Translations under genes and position numbers: made by a program
NCBI GenBank assembly: GCA_018222665.1
Contig: JAAEZW010000138.1
Coordinates: 1-5,700, forward strand
Direction of reading: 5' to 3'
Source of the DNA: Paracoccaceae bacterium
GTDB lineage: Bacteria; Pseudomonadota; Alphaproteobacteria; Rhodobacterales; Rhodobacteraceae
Length of the DNA stretch: 5,700 bases
Part shown: piece by piece, positions 5,477 to 5,700 of the stretch
Layout: every line of letters starts with the position of its first letter
Numbering within the stretch: the first letter of the stretch is position 1
The notes under the pieces: model-generated
What the model saw: the letters and a program-made list of their open reading frames with translations, nothing else
What the model was told of the DNA's origin: nothing
The model's database searches: none

Positions 5477-5629
5477 CTATGCTTCGCGGGCGGCGCGGCG
5501 CAGTTTAAACGCGCGACGAAATCGGCCAACGCGATGTTCCTTGCCGCGTTCGGTAAGGTATTCTTCGATATTGCGACGATAGACCAAAACATTTTTGCGA
5601 TCTCGATTGCGCCGTAAAATCGTTGCCAT
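5477..5629 (-). CDS. Small arginine-rich basic protein, 50 residues, unidentified
   Basis: ATG at 5629 opens a 50-codon frame closed by TAG at 5479-5477. The product begins MATILRRNRDRKNVLVYRRN and contains 14 Arg and 3 Lys against 6 acidic residues, with stretches such as GRFRRAFKLRRAAREA. An in-frame TAA lies nine codons upstream with no other start between, so this is the only start. Codon choice (CGC, GAA, GGC, GCC) resembles the neighbouring genes. It has no membrane segment or cysteine motif, and the basic character would suit nucleic acid or ribosome binding; that is a guess from charge alone. It does not match DUF1127 or ribosomal bS21 patterns. No strong ribosome binding site is visible. 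Another - strand frame (TTG 5691 to 5467) is open through the same stretch, so the reading frame is not fully settled. It lies just upstream of the leuA leader on the same strand. Confidence 0.45.
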   Translation of the reverse strand: MATILRRNRDRKNVLVYRRNIEEYLTERGKEHRVGRFRRAFKLRRAAREA

Positions 5630-5700
5630 GCTCGTCCCAGATTCAAAAATTCGTTATCTTGATGCGTAACCTGACATAACGACAGGGCCAAGATTTGTTG

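Noticed and set aside
5402..5617. 71-codon + strand ORF antisense to the leuA leader and the small basic ORF
   Set aside because: It runs across the leader peptide and promoter on the other strand, shows no family resemblance and looks like a shadow frame.
5652..5681. Inverted repeat CGTTAT / ATAACG near the right edge
   Set aside because: The arms are only 6 bp, separated by 18 bases, in AT-rich DNA. It could be an operator for the small basic ORF, but chance is as likely.
5467..5691. 74-codon - strand ORF starting with TTG at 5691
   Set aside because: It shares its bases with the 50-codon ATG frame, has only a TTG start, may continue past the window edge and has no recognised family. The ATG frame was preferred, though with modest confidence.

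Overview
The window looks like chromosomal DNA of a moderate-GC alphaproteobacterium, most likely a Rhodobacterales (roseobacter-type) marine bacterium. The basis is gene content and order (infA, then maf, then a short RNase E/G-family gene) and protein style. No rRNA gene or other taxonomic marker is present, so this is an inference. No mobile element, CRISPR array, tRNA or rRNA was seen.

Layout. Positions 1-567 (+) hold the 3' part of an SGNH/GDSL arylesterase gene (TesA-like) whose start lies left of the window. Positions 568-829 are non-coding or of uncertain coding status, with several short hairpins and a clear intrinsic terminator at 751-778. Positions 830-1717 (+) encode a Rim1-like carbon-nitrogen hydrolase of the nitrilase superfamily. 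A promoter region (about 1733-1761) precedes a tightly packed three-gene unit: infA (1793-2011), maf (2012-2587) and an RNase E/G-family gene (2587-3591), with a zero-base junction and a one-base overlap. A 27-base near-perfect palindrome (3621-3647) separates this unit from the convergent leuA gene (5251 down to 3683, - strand), which encodes 2-isopropylmalate synthase.

The most interesting part is the leuA leader, read right to left. A 26-codon leader peptide (5421 to 5341) ends in a leucine-rich tail, LGPLALGLLLSSL, with seven leucines in its last 13 residues and tandem CTA CTA codons. Three sets of long complementary segments follow. One set uses the tandem leucine codons themselves, and the other two interleave, so they must form either an H-type pseudoknot or mutually exclusive hairpins. 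This is the architecture of a leucine-responsive attenuator, but no U-tract follows any of the hairpins, so the output (Rho-dependent termination, translational control or something else) is open. The best -10 box sits so close to the leader-peptide ATG that the leader mRNA may be leaderless. A further 13-codon upstream ORF overlaps the leuA start by ATGA. Upstream of the leader is a 50-residue, very arginine-rich small ORF (5629 to 5477, - strand) that I do not recognise.

Functionally, the + strand genes are housekeeping (translation initiation, nucleotide sanitation, RNA processing) preceded by two hydrolases. The - strand carries the committed step of leucine biosynthesis with its own regulatory leader.
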